Below, piece after piece: positions 1-8,928 of a stretch of 64,000 nucleotides of DNA. The stretch is from Rhodospirillales bacterium (GTDB lineage: Bacteria > Pseudomonadota > Alphaproteobacteria > Rhodospirillales > Thalassospiraceae): positions 62,001 to 126,000 of the forward strand of contig JAHQVT010000008.1 in NCBI GenBank assembly GCA_019634165.1, in the 5' to 3' direction. Position numbers and translations under genes: made by a program. Every line of letters starts with the position of its first letter. The stretch's first letter is position 1. The notes beneath the pieces are model-generated. The model saw nothing but the letters and a program-made list of their open reading frames with translations, did no database searches and was not told the origin of the DNA.

Positions 1-196
1 TGATCACGTTCATGTCGGTCAATTCACCGTTGCCGCACGCGACGCCAGTGGTTTTGACAACCCAGCAGTTTGGGTGGTTCTGACCCGCAAAGGTCTGGTC
101 AAGGAAGGCTATCCGGGCAGTATCGTTCTGACCAAGGAAGGCATGGCCTATGACACAGGTCTTGGCGATCATTTCCTCGAGGAAAGCGACCACTAA
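1..196 (+). CDS. C-terminal end of an unrecognised protein
   Basis: An open frame enters from the left edge (codons in phase with base 2) and ends at TAA 194-196, giving about 64 residues. The piece is acidic at its end (LEESDH) and contains GSIVLTKEGMAYDTGLGDHF. I do not recognise the family, and no catalytic motif is visible. Codon usage resembles the neighbouring genes, and a strong hairpin terminator follows 47 bases after the stop, which supports a genuine gene end. The rest lies outside the window. Confidence 0.6.
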   Translation, partial: DHVHVGQFTVAARDASGFDNPAVWVVLTRKGLVKEGYPGSIVLTKEGMAYDTGLGDHFLEESDH

Positions 197-242
197 TAAC
201 TAACACGGCGTTTGACGGCCCGAGCCGCATGATGCTGATATT

Positions 243-270
243 AAAAAGCCCTGCAATCGCAGGGCTTTTT
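243..270. terminator. Bidirectional rho-independent terminator
   Basis: Stem GCCCTGC / GCAGGGC with loop AATC, flanked by A5 on the left and T5 on the right. It can therefore end transcription in both directions, between the partial gene at the left edge and the convergent binding-protein gene at 294. Confidence 0.85.
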
Positions 271-293
271 CTGTTTTGTGGCAATGGTTTTGG

Positions 294-1397
294 TTATTGC
301 ACCCGTATGAACTTCCCGTCTTGAATGGTGACGAAATAACTGTTCCGGTTACCATCGCCAAACTGGTCAAACATCAATTCCTGATGCAGGCCCATTTGCG
401 GTGGCAGTGTTGTAAGCGCATCATCCAAACCTTGGTCCGGATGCTTGGTTTTAAGGGCTGTGAACAACACGTTTGCCGCATCATATGTCAGGACGGAAGA
501 GTATCCGGGTGTTTCATCAAACATGGCCTGATAGTCGGCAATGAATTTCTGAAAGCGCGGATTATTGTCATAGCGGTCATAGGCCTGAACCAGTTCCATG
601 CCTTCAATCGCATCACCACCCAATTCAATCAGCATTTCCGTCCCAGCCCATTCAGCGGCAGCCAAGGGGATGTCTTTGGACAGCTTGCGGATTTCTTTGG
701 CAAGGTTTGCGCTATCTGCACTGTTGGTGATCAGAACAATGCCATCGGGTGAATTTTCCATAAGTTGGGCTGCAGCTTCGGCAAGTGTAATACCGTCAAC
801 ATTAATCCAGATTTTGGAAATAACCCGGCCATCAAGTTCATCAAACTCCAACAAAAATTCACGATACCAGCTATCGGTGAATGCTTCGTTTTGTCCGTCC
901 AAGGCGATAGAGATTGTGCGGTGATTGCGGTCGATATTTCGTCGGGCATAGGCGCGCGCATTCTGGCGGGTTGTGGTGTTCATGCGGAACAAATAGTCAC
1001 GAAAACCGGCAAATTCGGCGGCTGAAACTGTGGGGGAAACGGTCACAATACCCAATTCATTGATGACAGGCAGCATCGCCATGCCAATCGAACTTATGAT
1101 CGGGCCGACAATGGCATCGACGCCAATTTGGCTGAATTCACGGACATGTTTTTGGGCGATTTCCGGTGACTTTTCGTCATCTCGTGGAATGATTTCGATC
1201 ATTCGCCCATCAATACCGCCATCACTATTGACCTGATTGGCGGCAAGTTTTAGCGCATTAAGCGCAGCCGTTCCAACATCTGATCCCGGTCCCGCTAACC
1301 CGGCAATAAACCCAATTTTTATCGGTTTGGATTGATCGCAGGCGGTAAGAAAAAAACAGCCAACGATCAGTACGCATAGTGACTTGATTGTCCGCAT
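294..1397 (-). CDS. Branched-chain amino acid-type ABC transporter substrate-binding lipoprotein
   Basis: 367 residues, type I periplasmic binding fold of the LivK/urea/amide family (Peripla_BP_6). The N-terminus is a lipoprotein signal with lipobox LTAC (Cys20), so the protein should be anchored to the inner membrane facing the periplasm. The mature start KIGFIAGLAGPGSDVG and the central VGPIISSIGMAMLPV and VSPTVSAAEF stretches are typical of the first lobe and its ligand cleft. No permease or ATPase gene is adjacent, so it is an orphan: either a distant transporter partner or a sensory binding protein. Its ATG overlaps the stop of a tiny upstream frame as TAATG, suggesting translational coupling with the upstream genes. 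Substrate cannot be told from sequence. Confidence 0.88.
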   Translation of the reverse strand: MRTIKSLCVLIVGCFFLTACDQSKPIKIGFIAGLAGPGSDVGTAALNALKLAANQVNSDGGIDGRMIEIIPRDDEKSPEIAQKHVREFSQIGVDAIVGPIISSIGMAMLPVINELGIVTVSPTVSAAEFAGFRDYLFRMNTTTRQNARAYARRNIDRNHRTISIALDGQNEAFTDSWYREFLLEFDELDGRVISKIWINVDGITLAEAAAQLMENSPDGIVLITNSADSANLAKEIRKLSKDIPLAAAEWAGTEMLIELGGDAIEGMELVQAYDRYDNNPRFQKFIADYQAMFDETPGYSSVLTYDAANVLFTALKTKHPDQGLDDALTTLPPQMGLHQELMFDQFGDGNRNSYFVTIQDGKFIRVQ

Positions 1398-1531
1398 TAT
1401 ATCCTAGCCTGTTGTTGCAAAGCCGGAAACGAGGCTTTGATTATCTTGGGCAAGGGTTTGCCCAACGACACGAGCATGACATATTCGATATGGAGTTCTA
1501 CGTGCGGGGCTTCAAGCGGTTCACCACGCAT
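1397..1531 (-). CDS. Possible 44-residue small protein between two operon genes
   Basis: A 44-codon frame fills the gap between the CDP-alcohol phosphotransferase stop (1542) and the binding-protein start. Its ATG at 1531 has AGGTGG four to five bases upstream, and its TAA overlaps the next ATG as TAATG, the same coupling seen elsewhere in this window. The product begins MRGEPLEAPHVELHIEY and has no membrane segment or known motif. The same frame also extends upstream to a TTG at 1579. It may simply be a translated leader that couples the lipoprotein gene. Family unknown. Confidence 0.35.
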   Translation of the reverse strand: MRGEPLEAPHVELHIEYVMLVSLGKPLPKIIKASFPALQQQARI

Positions 1532-1541
1532 TTGCCACCTG

Positions 1542-2177
1542 CTATCCAAAATCACGCCGCGCCTGAAGCACACGGCCAAACGTGGTCATCAGGCACAAAG
1601 CGCCAAAGATTCCAGCAATTTGTGCAAACCAGTGAGGGAACAAACAGATCAAGCAAAGCACAAAGATTGTTTCGCTGCCTTCGGTGATACCTGTCAGGTA
1701 ATAGAAGCCTTTTTTGCCCTGTTTTTCATGGTTGCGATTTTGTTTGGCGGCGATAATCGCATAGGCAAGAAAACTTGATCCGGTTCCGACAAAACAAAAG
1801 ATCAAAAAAGCAGCCATCAAGGCATGTTCCGGGCGCCCAATCGCAAAGCCCAGAATAACGCCAGCATAAAACAGAAAATCCGACACAATGTCGTAATAGG
1901 CACCAAGGTCGCTTTCTTGCGTTTTGGCACCTGGATGGCGTGACCGTGGTGCTGCATGGCGGGCAACTGCCCCATCCAAACCATCCATAAACCGTGATCC
2001 CAGGATCAAGCCAAGGGCGATGTGATCAAGTTTAAGCGCAAGCGCACAAGCAGCTAAAAGGCCAAAGAAAAAGCCAATTCCCGTGATCATGTTCGGGGTG
2101 ATACCCGTGCCCGACAAGGTGCGGGCAATTCCATTAAGTGGTCTGTCGATCAAAGGGCGCAGGTGGGCGTCAAACAT
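1542..2177 (-). CDS. CDP-alcohol phosphatidyltransferase family membrane enzyme
   Basis: 211 residues with about five or six hydrophobic segments. The family signature D-x2-D-G-x2-A-R-(x)n-G-x3-D-x3-D is present: D65, D68-G69, A72-R73, G92, D96 and D100. These bind the metal and CDP group when a phospho-alcohol is transferred to form a phospholipid or related product. The spacer between R73 and G92 is 18 residues instead of the usual 8 to 9, with a hydrophilic insert HAAPRSRHPGAKTQESDL. It is not an obvious PgsA or PssA; the acceptor alcohol is unknown. First gene of a probable operon with the small frame and lipoprotein that follow. Confidence 0.85.
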   Translation of the reverse strand: MFDAHLRPLIDRPLNGIARTLSGTGITPNMITGIGFFFGLLAACALALKLDHIALGLILGSRFMDGLDGAVARHAAPRSRHPGAKTQESDLGAYYDIVSDFLFYAGVILGFAIGRPEHALMAAFLIFCFVGTGSSFLAYAIIAAKQNRNHEKQGKKGFYYLTGITEGSETIFVLCLICLFPHWFAQIAGIFGALCLMTTFGRVLQARRDFG

Positions 2178-2335
2178 TGATATTTCATCCGGTTACCTCA
2201 TTTGGAGGCGACTATAAGCCGAATGATTGACATATGAAACTCACCTAAATGTCATTTTGGGTTGGGGACTTCTGCAGGGGCCTTTTTTATAAACGCAATT
2301 ACCGTGCATCGCGTATGCAGGCATCAAATGCATGA

Positions 2336-3046
2336 TTACGAACGAAGGTCCTGCAGGCGGTGGCGTTGCTTGCCGTTTTCATCAAAGTTGTCTGGTGCAA
2401 TCCATGCTTCAAATGCCGCCTTGATCGCGGGCCATTCTTCAACCGTTATGGAAAACCATGCGGTGTCGCGGTTGCGCCCCTTATAGACCATGTGATTGCG
2501 AAACGTCCCTTCATAGGTGAAGCCATATCGGGCGGCTGCGGCGCGTGATGGGGCATTTTGATCGTCGCATTTCCATTCATAGCGACGATAGCCCAACTCA
2601 TCAAAGGCGCGTTTCATCATCAGATACATCGCCTCGGTTCCGCCGATGGTCTTTGATAGGGCCGGGGCATAATTGATATTGCCGACTTCGATCACACCAT
2701 GGGTCGGGTCAAACCGCATCAAGGCGGCAACACCAACCGCCGTATTGGTTGCTTTGTCGATGATGGTATGAAGCATCGGGTCTTGGTGGGCGGCCATGCC
2801 TTCAAGCCATGCTTTATAAGCATCGAAATCATCAAATGCATCGGTGAACAGATAGGTAAATCGCGCTCCATCTTCGGCCATGTTGTTGGCATCAAACAAC
2901 TGTCTGGCATCGCGGGCGACATTAAGTGGGCTGACAATGACATGGTTGCCGATCATGTCGCTGTGCTGTGGTACATCGCATTTCGTCCAGTTTTTAACCG
3001 GATGGCCAACGGGTTTGCCAAAGGCATCTTTGTGGGGCGAGGTCAT
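2336..3046 (-). CDS. GNAT family N-acetyltransferase (RimJ/RimL-like)
   Basis: 236 residues. The central part (about 90-205) has the GNAT_3/RimJ-like layout: VGVAALMRFDPTHGVIEVG (strands 3-4), then IGGTEAMYLMMKRAFDELGY (acetyl-CoA loop region and helix 3), then YEWKCDDQNAPSRAAAARYG and the closing FRNHMVYKGRNRDTAWFSI. Such enzymes move an acetyl group from acetyl-CoA to an amine on a protein or small molecule; the substrate is not deducible. A longer N-terminus of about 35 residues precedes the domain. It is transcribed in the same direction as its neighbours, but gaps of more than 100 bases separate them. The upstream gap holds a short GGCGT tandem repeat near 3064-3080. Confidence 0.88.
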   Translation of the reverse strand: MTSPHKDAFGKPVGHPVKNWTKCDVPQHSDMIGNHVIVSPLNVARDARQLFDANNMAEDGARFTYLFTDAFDDFDAYKAWLEGMAAHQDPMLHTIIDKATNTAVGVAALMRFDPTHGVIEVGNINYAPALSKTIGGTEAMYLMMKRAFDELGYRRYEWKCDDQNAPSRAAAARYGFTYEGTFRNHMVYKGRNRDTAWFSITVEEWPAIKAAFEAWIAPDNFDENGKQRHRLQDLRS

Positions 3047-3155
3047 TGGGTGTCCTATTCTTGGCGTGGCGTGGCGTGGCTTCTGGCGTCAGATTGGCGG
3101 GAAGTGGTTCTATTTTCCAGTGCCAGTTTTGCGAATGTGATAGGGCCAATTCACA

Positions 3156-3842
3156 TCATTTTTCTTGCTGTGCCTGATCAATCATTTCAACGATTTCCCG
3201 ATTAGGGGGCGTGTCATGGCAAAGCAGCGGGACTTCGAAGCGTTTCACCGGCGGCAAATCAGCCGGAACGATATCGGGCGTTTCGCCGTTTTGGGAGGCA
3301 GGGATATGGGATGGTGCGGCCAATATCGCATCAATCCGATTGGCACGTAACAAATCAAACCCTTGCTGCAAATTTTGCAAAGCCACCCAGTCAATCATTG
3401 TGTTTTCCAACGGGATGGCAGGGGGTGGGAATCGTTTCATGCGGCCAATCAGAATTTGATCTTTCGCCCGAAGATCGGTGTTGGGTCGCGTGAACAGGCG
3501 AACTTCAAAGACCAGCCCCTGTTGTGATCTTAATTGCGGATCATCTGATGGCCACCCGCCGGTTAAAATACAGTCCAATTCTTTGGCGCGATATAGATGA
3601 TATAGCCTGTTATTCGGCAGGGTTTCGATGGTGCCTGAACGTGTGTGGGCGCGCAAATTTTTGACAAAAATACGATTTTCTTCCGAGGCATGCTGCGCCC
3701 ATTGATCATCCAGAACAACATGCGCTCCGACCCGTAAAGCGCTTTGCTGGCCGACTGCCGATAAGGAGAAGCCGGAACATAGCAGCGCGGATAACGCCAA
3801 AAGGTTGCTCAGGGGACCGGCAAACAGGCGTTTGAGCTGCAT
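3156..3842 (-). CDS. Periplasmic solute-binding-like protein of unknown ligand
   Basis: 228 residues. The N-terminus has a basic stretch, a hydrophobic core (LLALSALLCSGFSLSA) and a likely cleavage near VGQQ, so export to the periplasm is expected. The body resembles the small extracellular solute-binding (SBP_bac_3-like) proteins often found alone in Alphaproteobacteria: LYHLYRAKELDCILTGGWP, a middle IGRMKRFP segment, and GFDLLRANRIDAILAA, which is typical of the second lobe. No transporter genes are adjacent. It may act as a sensor or as an inactive relative; the assignment rests on fold-like patterns only. Confidence 0.55.
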   Translation of the reverse strand: MQLKRLFAGPLSNLLALSALLCSGFSLSAVGQQSALRVGAHVVLDDQWAQHASEENRIFVKNLRAHTRSGTIETLPNNRLYHLYRAKELDCILTGGWPSDDPQLRSQQGLVFEVRLFTRPNTDLRAKDQILIGRMKRFPPPAIPLENTMIDWVALQNLQQGFDLLRANRIDAILAAPSHIPASQNGETPDIVPADLPPVKRFEVPLLCHDTPPNREIVEMIDQAQQEK

Positions 3843-3930
3843 TCATCTCTCCTCGATGCACTTTTCCCCAATGTTAAGCCAAAGCAGGAGATTTACAAGA
3901 TAAGGTCTGGCCTGTGATGCAAGGCAAAAC

Positions 3931-3968
3931 AAAAGAACCCCCGGCGTTCTAAAATGCCGAGGGTTCTT
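3931..3968 (-). terminator. Rho-independent terminator of the cysD-cysNC operon
   Basis: On the minus strand, GAACCCTCGGC and GCCGGGGGTTC form a stem around an 11-base loop, followed by TTTTGTTTTG. It lies about 35 bases after the cysNC stop. Confidence 0.85.
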
Positions 3969-4002
3969 CATATTGGACCTGATGAGGGATCAGATCGAAA
4001 GA

Positions 4003-5922
4003 TCAGATATCTGGGTACCAAGCACCCAAAACGCCAAATTCTTCAAGCTTGGCGACAATGGCCTCAGCAGCCTTTTCCGCACTTTGATCGGCAGTACTAA
4101 CCACGATCTCGGCGTTTTCGGGTCGCTCATACGGGCTGTCGATGCCGGTGAAGTTTGCAATCTCGCCGGCACGGGCTTTTTTATAAAGGCCCTTCACATC
4201 GCGCTGTTCGCAAACTTCAAGCGGGGTGTCGATGAAGACTTCGATGAACTCGTCTTTTTCAACAAGGCTTCGCGCCAACTGACGTTCACTTTTGAACGGC
4301 GAGATGAAGGAAACCAGCGTGATGACACCAGCATCAACAAAAAGCTTGGCGGTTTCACCCACACGGCGGATGTTTTCGACCCGGTCGGCATCGCTAAAGC
4401 CAAGGTCTTTGTTTAGGCCATGACGAACATTATCCCCATCAAGGGTGTAGGTATGTTTGCCCATCGCATGGAGTTTTTTCTCCACCAGATTGGCAACGGT
4501 TGATTTCCCTGCACCCGACAGGCCGGTGAACCACAGAATGGCCGATTTTTGGCCCTTCTGATAGGCACGCGCACCCTTGTTGATGTCCATTTCCTGCCAT
4601 TTGATATTGGTCGCACGACGCAGGGAATGGTTGACCATGCCCGCACCAACAGTGGCATTGGTAAAGCGGTCAATGATGATAAAGCGGCCCGAATGACGGT
4701 TTTCATCATAAGGATCAAAAGCAAGCGCCTTATCAGAGGAGATATTGGCAATCCCGACTTCATTTAGCTCAAGCGTTTTGCCGGCCATATGTTCAAGCGT
4801 ATTGACATTGACCTTGTATTTAAGCTCGCTGATTTGCGCGTTGGTCACCTGTGCGCCCATTTTGATCAGATAAGGACGACCGGGCAGAAGTTGATCTTCA
4901 TGCATCCAGATGATGCGGGCTTCGAACTGATCGGCAAAATCCGGCTTGGCATCAGATGCGGCCAATATATCACCGCGCGAAATATCAATTTCGTCTTCAA
5001 GGGTCAGCGTAACCGCCTGACCGGCAATGGCTTCTTCAAGGTTGCCATCAAAGGTAACGATGTCTTTGACCTTGCTGGTCTGACCTGATGCGGTGACGAT
5101 AATCTCATCACCCGGTTTGACGGTGCCCGATGAAATTGTGCCGGAAAAGCCACGGAAATCAAGGTTCGGACGGTTGACCCACTGTACTGGAAGACGGAAC
5201 GGTTTTTCAATCGCGTCTTGTTCGACCTGTACGGTTTCAAGATGTGAAAGCAATGTCGGGCCGTCATACCAAGGCGTATTGGCACTGGCTTCGATCATGT
5301 TATCGCCGCGCAGGGCCGATAGCGGAATTGCTGCGATCGAACGATATCCAAGGTCTTTGGCAAAGGTGTGATAATCGGCAACGATGGCGTCAAACTTGGT
5401 CTGATCATAGTCGATCAGATCCATTTTGTTGACCGCAAGAACCACGTGTTTGATGCCCAAAAGCGACGTGATGAAGCTATGGCGGCGGGTCTGGGTCAAG
5501 ATGCCTTTGCGCGCATCAATCAGGATCACGGCAACATCGGCGGTCGATGCACCGGTTGCCATATTGCGGGTATATTGTTCGTGGCCCGGCGTATCGGCAA
5601 CGATGAATTTGCGCTTGTCGGTCGAGAAAAAGCGATAGGCAACATCAATGGTGATGCCCTGTTCGCGTTCGGCCTGCAGGCCATCCAGCAGAAGGGCGAA
5701 ATCAATCTCGCCACCTTGGGTGCCAACCTTGCGGCTGTCGGCTTCAAGGGCGGCCAACTGATCTTCAAAAATCAGTTTGGAATCCCAAAGCAAACGGCCA
5801 ATCAGGGTTGATTTACCGTCGTCAACACTGCCACACGTGATGAAACGCAGCAGGCTTTTTTCTTCCTGAGACTTCAGGTAGCCGAGAATATCATCAGCAA
5901 TCAGGTCGGATTGGTGTGCCAT
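4003..5922 (-). CDS. cysNC: Bifunctional sulfate adenylyltransferase large subunit / adenylylsulfate kinase
   Basis: 639 residues in two modules. Residues 1 to about 440 are CysN, an EF-Tu-like GTPase: P-loop GSVDDGKS at 31-38, DTPGH at 110-114, NKMD at 165-168, then beta-barrel domains. With CysD it makes adenosine 5'-phosphosulfate from sulfate and ATP, driven by GTP hydrolysis. Residues about 455 to 639 are APS kinase, with P-loop GLSGAGKS at 467-474, [10 protein letters not shown] and the FISPFKSER signature; it phosphorylates APS to PAPS. The fused NodQ-like form is common in Alphaproteobacteria. Its ATG overlaps the cysD stop as TAATG, fitting a stoichiometric CysD-CysNC complex in the cytoplasm. 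Confidence 0.97.
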   Translation of the reverse strand: MAHQSDLIADDILGYLKSQEEKSLLRFITCGSVDDGKSTLIGRLLWDSKLIFEDQLAALEADSRKVGTQGGEIDFALLLDGLQAEREQGITIDVAYRFFSTDKRKFIVADTPGHEQYTRNMATGASTADVAVILIDARKGILTQTRRHSFITSLLGIKHVVLAVNKMDLIDYDQTKFDAIVADYHTFAKDLGYRSIAAIPLSALRGDNMIEASANTPWYDGPTLLSHLETVQVEQDAIEKPFRLPVQWVNRPNLDFRGFSGTISSGTVKPGDEIIVTASGQTSKVKDIVTFDGNLEEAIAGQAVTLTLEDEIDISRGDILAASDAKPDFADQFEARIIWMHEDQLLPGRPYLIKMGAQVTNAQISELKYKVNVNTLEHMAGKTLELNEVGIANISSDKALAFDPYDENRHSGRFIIIDRFTNATVGAGMVNHSLRRATNIKWQEMDINKGARAYQKGQKSAILWFTGLSGAGKSTVANLVEKKLHAMGKHTYTLDGDNVRHGLNKDLGFSDADRVENIRRVGETAKLFVDAGVITLVSFISPFKSERQLARSLVEKDEFIEVFIDTPLEVCEQRDVKGLYKKARAGEIANFTGIDSPYERPENAEIVVSTADQSAEKAAEAIVAKLEEFGVLGAWYPDI

Positions 5923-6827
5923 TAGAAATATCCTTCCTGCTTCTTCTTCTCCATCGATCCAGCCTGATCGTGGTCAATCATGCGGCCCTGACGTTCACTT
6001 GATCGGGTCAGAAGCATTTCCTGAATGATGTCGGGCAGGGTGGCGGCTTCAGATTCAACAGCACCCGTAAGCGGATAGCAGCCAAGCGTTCTGAATCGCA
6101 CCGATTTCATTTCCGGCTTTTCACCGGGATTAAGCGGCATGCGGTCATCATCGACCATGATCAAGGTGCCGTCACGCTCAACCACCGGGCGTTTGGCCGA
6201 ATAATACAGCGGCACAATCGGGATTTGTTCAAGATAGATATATTGCCAGATATCAAGCTCGGTCCAGTTCGAGATCGGGAAAGCGCGGATGCTTTCACCC
6301 TTGTTGATCCGGGCGTTATAAATATCCCACAATTCCGGGCGCTGATTTTTCGGATCCCAACGGTGGGTTTCGGTGCGGAAGGAAAACACACGTTCCTTGG
6401 CGCGTGCCTTTTCCTCGTCCCGGCGGGCACCGCCAAAGGCTGCATCGAACTTATATTTGTTCAGCGCCTGTTTGAGCGATTCCGTCTTCATGACGTCGGT
6501 ATGCATGCTTGATCCATGGCTGAACGGACCAATGCCCTGATCAACGCCGTCCTGATTGATATGAACAATCAGATCAAACCCGTATTCCGCTGCGACCTTA
6601 TCGCGAAACTCGATCATTTCGCGGAATTTCCAAGTCGTATCGACATGCATCAACGGAAAGGGCGGCGGGGCCGGATAGAATGCCTTGCGTGCAAGATGCA
6701 GCAGCACAGATGAATCCTTGCCGATGGAATAAAGCATCACCGGGCGTTCAAACGATGCCGCAACCTCGCGGATGATATGAATACTCTCTGCCTCTAGCTG
6801 GCGGAGATGGGTCAGATTAGGCTGCAT
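5922..6827 (-). CDS. cysD: Sulfate adenylyltransferase subunit 2
   Basis: 301 residues, the usual CysD length. It belongs to the PAPS reductase/ATP pyrophosphatase fold: the PP-loop is SIGKDSSV at 34-41, followed by the conserved [19 protein letters not shown] segment and [14 protein letters not shown]. It catalyses adenylyl transfer from ATP to sulfate, giving APS and pyrophosphate, together with CysN. It is the first gene of a two-gene operon. The upstream 350 bases are AT-rich and contain two palindromes that could bind a regulator. Confidence 0.97.
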   Translation of the reverse strand: MQPNLTHLRQLEAESIHIIREVAASFERPVMLYSIGKDSSVLLHLARKAFYPAPPPFPLMHVDTTWKFREMIEFRDKVAAEYGFDLIVHINQDGVDQGIGPFSHGSSMHTDVMKTESLKQALNKYKFDAAFGGARRDEEKARAKERVFSFRTETHRWDPKNQRPELWDIYNARINKGESIRAFPISNWTELDIWQYIYLEQIPIVPLYYSAKRPVVERDGTLIMVDDDRMPLNPGEKPEMKSVRFRTLGCYPLTGAVESEAATLPDIIQEMLLTRSSERQGRMIDHDQAGSMEKKKQEGYF

Positions 6828-7187
6828 TCTCTTTCCTGCCGATCAATCAAAACTGTGGCAATCAACACAATTTACTGTGTTTATAAATGTATTTCACTTG
6901 GCTTCGATGGGTAATATGGAATGCCCCCAAAGGCAAGTGTGATTTCTATTTTTACACAAAATTTTGTAGTCAATTTTAATTCAACATTTAATATTGTGTT
7001 TAATTGATGCGGGTTCATCAAGCAAGTCAAAGCTGAACTTCCTGCGCATCCTCTGGGGAGCACTAGGAGTACAGGTGACAGGTTTACAGATTGTATTTGT
7101 TGTTCCTGTCATCGTGATGATGCAAGAAAGCTAAGTTTGGTAATTTTATTTCAAATTTTACTCACGCATTAAAATAAACTTGATTTG
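6828..7187. other. AT-rich divergent regulatory region between cysD and the aminotransferase gene
   Basis: No gene is seen. Composition is much richer in A and T than the flanks. Two symmetric sites stand out: AACACA-N6-TGTGTT at 6864-6881, about 37 bases before the cysD start, and the perfect 12-base palindrome ACAAAATTTTGT at 6956-6967. Either could be an operator for the cys operon; the first has a layout seen for CRP/FNR-like or LysR-type sites, but no specific protein can be named. Confidence 0.45.
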
Positions 7188-7227
7188 GGTCAGTGTTCCT
7201 TGCCAAATAAGGGCAATGTTGCTGACC
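7188..7227. promoter_or_regulatory. Two-part interrupted palindrome in the aminotransferase leader
   Basis: Outer arms GGTCAG (7188-7193) and CTGACC (7222-7227) and inner arms TTGCC (7200-7204) and GGCAA (7212-7216) share nearly the same centre (7207.5 and 7208). The site ends 14 bases before the start codon at 7242, overlapping the space where the ribosome binds. It could be an operator or an RNA hairpin that controls translation. Confidence 0.5.
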
Positions 7228-7241
7228 TAAAGAGAGTTGCC

Positions 7242-8447
7242 ATGACCATCCAATGGAGTGAAATGATCGTGCCTGATGCCCGTGCTTTGCGGGCATCTGA
7301 AATCCGTGATCTTTTGAAAGTGGCCGAGCGGCCTGAGATTATTTCATTTGCCGGTGGGGTGCCCGACCCAAAACTTTTCCCGCTTACGACATTCAATGCA
7401 GTCTATGGCGATCTGATGGGCGATGAGGTTGCCGGTCGGCGCAGTCTGCAATATTCGATCAGCGAAGGTTTGCCGGGGTTGCGGCAATGGATTGCCGATG
7501 ATTTGGCAACTGCCGGGGCCGTGCGCGATATCGAGAACATCTTGATCACTTGTGGCGCACAGCAAGGACTTGATATGCTTGCCCGCCTGTTTCTGGAGCC
7601 GGGGCGCGAGATTGTTCTTGAAAAGCCAAGCTATCTTGGCGCGATGCAGGCCTTTTCCATGCGCCGTCCAAGCTATGTCGGTGTGAATATGGATGATGAC
7701 GGGCCGATCATTGCCGAACTTGATGCGGCCTTTGCAAACGGTGCGCGGATTGCCTATCTGTCGCCAGATTTTCAAAACCCGACCGGGCGGTCTTATTCCC
7801 TAGACCGCCGTTTGGCCGTGTTGGAAACCGCACGCAAATATGGCGCGATCCTTCTTGAAGACGCCGCCTATTGCAAATTGTCCTATGAGGGTGAAATGCT
7901 GCCATCGCTTTTGTCCCTTGATGAGGTCAATGGGGATCGTGATGCCGGAACGGTCATTCAACTGGGCACATTTTCCAAAACACTGGCACCGGCCTTGCGA
8001 ATTGGCTGGATTACCGCACCGCGCCCGGTGATCCGTCAGCTTGTTTTGATGAAACAGGCCGGAGATTTGCACGTTTCAACGATCAATCAGGAAGTGGCCT
8101 TGCGCGCAGCAACCGCGCTCTTCCCGGCACATCTTGAAACCCTGCAGGATGCTTGTCGCGCCAAGCGCGATGTCATGTTGGCGGCATTGGCTGAACACAT
8201 GCCGGAAGGTGTTTCTTGGTCGCGGCCACAAGGCGGCATGTTTATCTGGCTAAGTTTGCCCGACAACATCGATAGCCGCGCCCTTTTGGCCGAGGCGATG
8301 GAAGATGCCCATGTCGCCTTTGTTCCCGGTCAGGCATTTTTCTGTGATCAAAGCGGCGGCAACACCGCCCGCCTAAGCTTCGCCACCGAAAGCACGGAAC
8401 GTATCGTTGAAGGTATCAAACGACTGGCTGATTTGATTCGTCCGTAG
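7242..8447 (+). CDS. PLP-dependent aminotransferase, class I/II (2-aminoadipate/aromatic type)
   Basis: 401 residues from the ATG at 7242, chosen because AGAGAG lies just upstream; an in-frame earlier start at 7185 would run through the palindrome and has no ribosome site. Fold type I aminotransferase of the LysN/MocR-catalytic family: SFAGGVPDP near 35-43, YSISEGLPGLRQWI, SPDFQNPTG near 174-182, Asp207 in LLEDAAY and the Schiff-base lysine K246 in GTFSKTLAPALRIGW. It transfers an amino group between an amino acid and a 2-oxo acid; related enzymes use 2-aminoadipate, branched-chain or aromatic substrates. No N-terminal winged-helix domain is present, so it is an enzyme rather than a MocR regulator. 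Confidence 0.9.
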   Translation: MTIQWSEMIVPDARALRASEIRDLLKVAERPEIISFAGGVPDPKLFPLTTFNAVYGDLMGDEVAGRRSLQYSISEGLPGLRQWIADDLATAGAVRDIENILITCGAQQGLDMLARLFLEPGREIVLEKPSYLGAMQAFSMRRPSYVGVNMDDDGPIIAELDAAFANGARIAYLSPDFQNPTGRSYSLDRRLAVLETARKYGAILLEDAAYCKLSYEGEMLPSLLSLDEVNGDRDAGTVIQLGTFSKTLAPALRIGWITAPRPVIRQLVLMKQAGDLHVSTINQEVALRAATALFPAHLETLQDACRAKRDVMLAALAEHMPEGVSWSRPQGGMFIWLSLPDNIDSRALLAEAMEDAHVAFVPGQAFFCDQSGGNTARLSFATESTERIVEGIKRLADLIRP

Positions 8448-8502
8448 CACAACCAGTGATACGCCACTCCAAAACAGCTACCAGCATCTAGGAGACGTGA
8501 TC

Positions 8503-8580
8503 ATGCTTCCTGATGAAGTTGTCCTTTTTCTTGATTGTGTACTGTTTGATTCTATAAACTATTACGTGTTCATGGATTAA
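8503..8580 (+). CDS. Possible 25-residue small protein
   Basis: A 25-codon frame begins with ATG at 8503, seven bases after a clear AGGAGA (8490-8495), and ends at TAA 8578-8580. The product (MLPDEVVLFLDCVLFD...) is hydrophobic and acidic. The good ribosome site is the main support; no family is recognised. It lies between the aminotransferase and the zinc-ribbon gene on the same strand. Confidence 0.3.
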   Translation: MLPDEVVLFLDCVLFDSINYYVFMD

Positions 8581-8597
8581 TTAAATTGGAGCTTGGG

Positions 8598-8894
8598 ATG
8601 TCTGAGATTGTGTGCCCTCATTGTCAGGTTGTATCTAATAACGGTGTCAAGGTCTGTGTGGGCTGCCAAGCCGAGGTAATTTATGGAAGTACAGGGCAGG
8701 AGAGACAGCAAGCGCTTGTATGGGGAGCGATTTTGTCTTCCGCGCTTTCTAGTTTCATAATGGTCCAGTTGTTTGAATACAACTTTGTTGCGATGCTTGT
8801 TTCTGCGGGAATTGGGGCCGCCGTTACTGCTGTTTTAACAGACAGAGCCCACGCAGGAGAAGTACGGTTTTTTCGCCGCTACTTCAATCAATGA
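8598..8894 (+). CDS. Small zinc-ribbon membrane protein of unknown function
   Basis: 98 residues from ATG 8598, with GGAG eight bases upstream (a TTG at 8586 is also possible). The N-terminus has two CxxC pairs, CPHC and CVGC, spaced like a zinc ribbon (roughly residues 6-26). Two hydrophobic segments follow (about 41-58 and 63-82) with a basic tail RFFRRYFNQ. Such zinc-ribbon/two-helix proteins are common and mostly uncharacterised. No operon partner is evident. Confidence 0.6.
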   Translation: MSEIVCPHCQVVSNNGVKVCVGCQAEVIYGSTGQERQQALVWGAILSSALSSFIMVQLFEYNFVAMLVSAGIGAAVTAVLTDRAHAGEVRFFRRYFNQ

Positions 8895-8928
8895 TGATTG
8901 TTCGCGCATACAGTGTCAGTTAAAAAAG

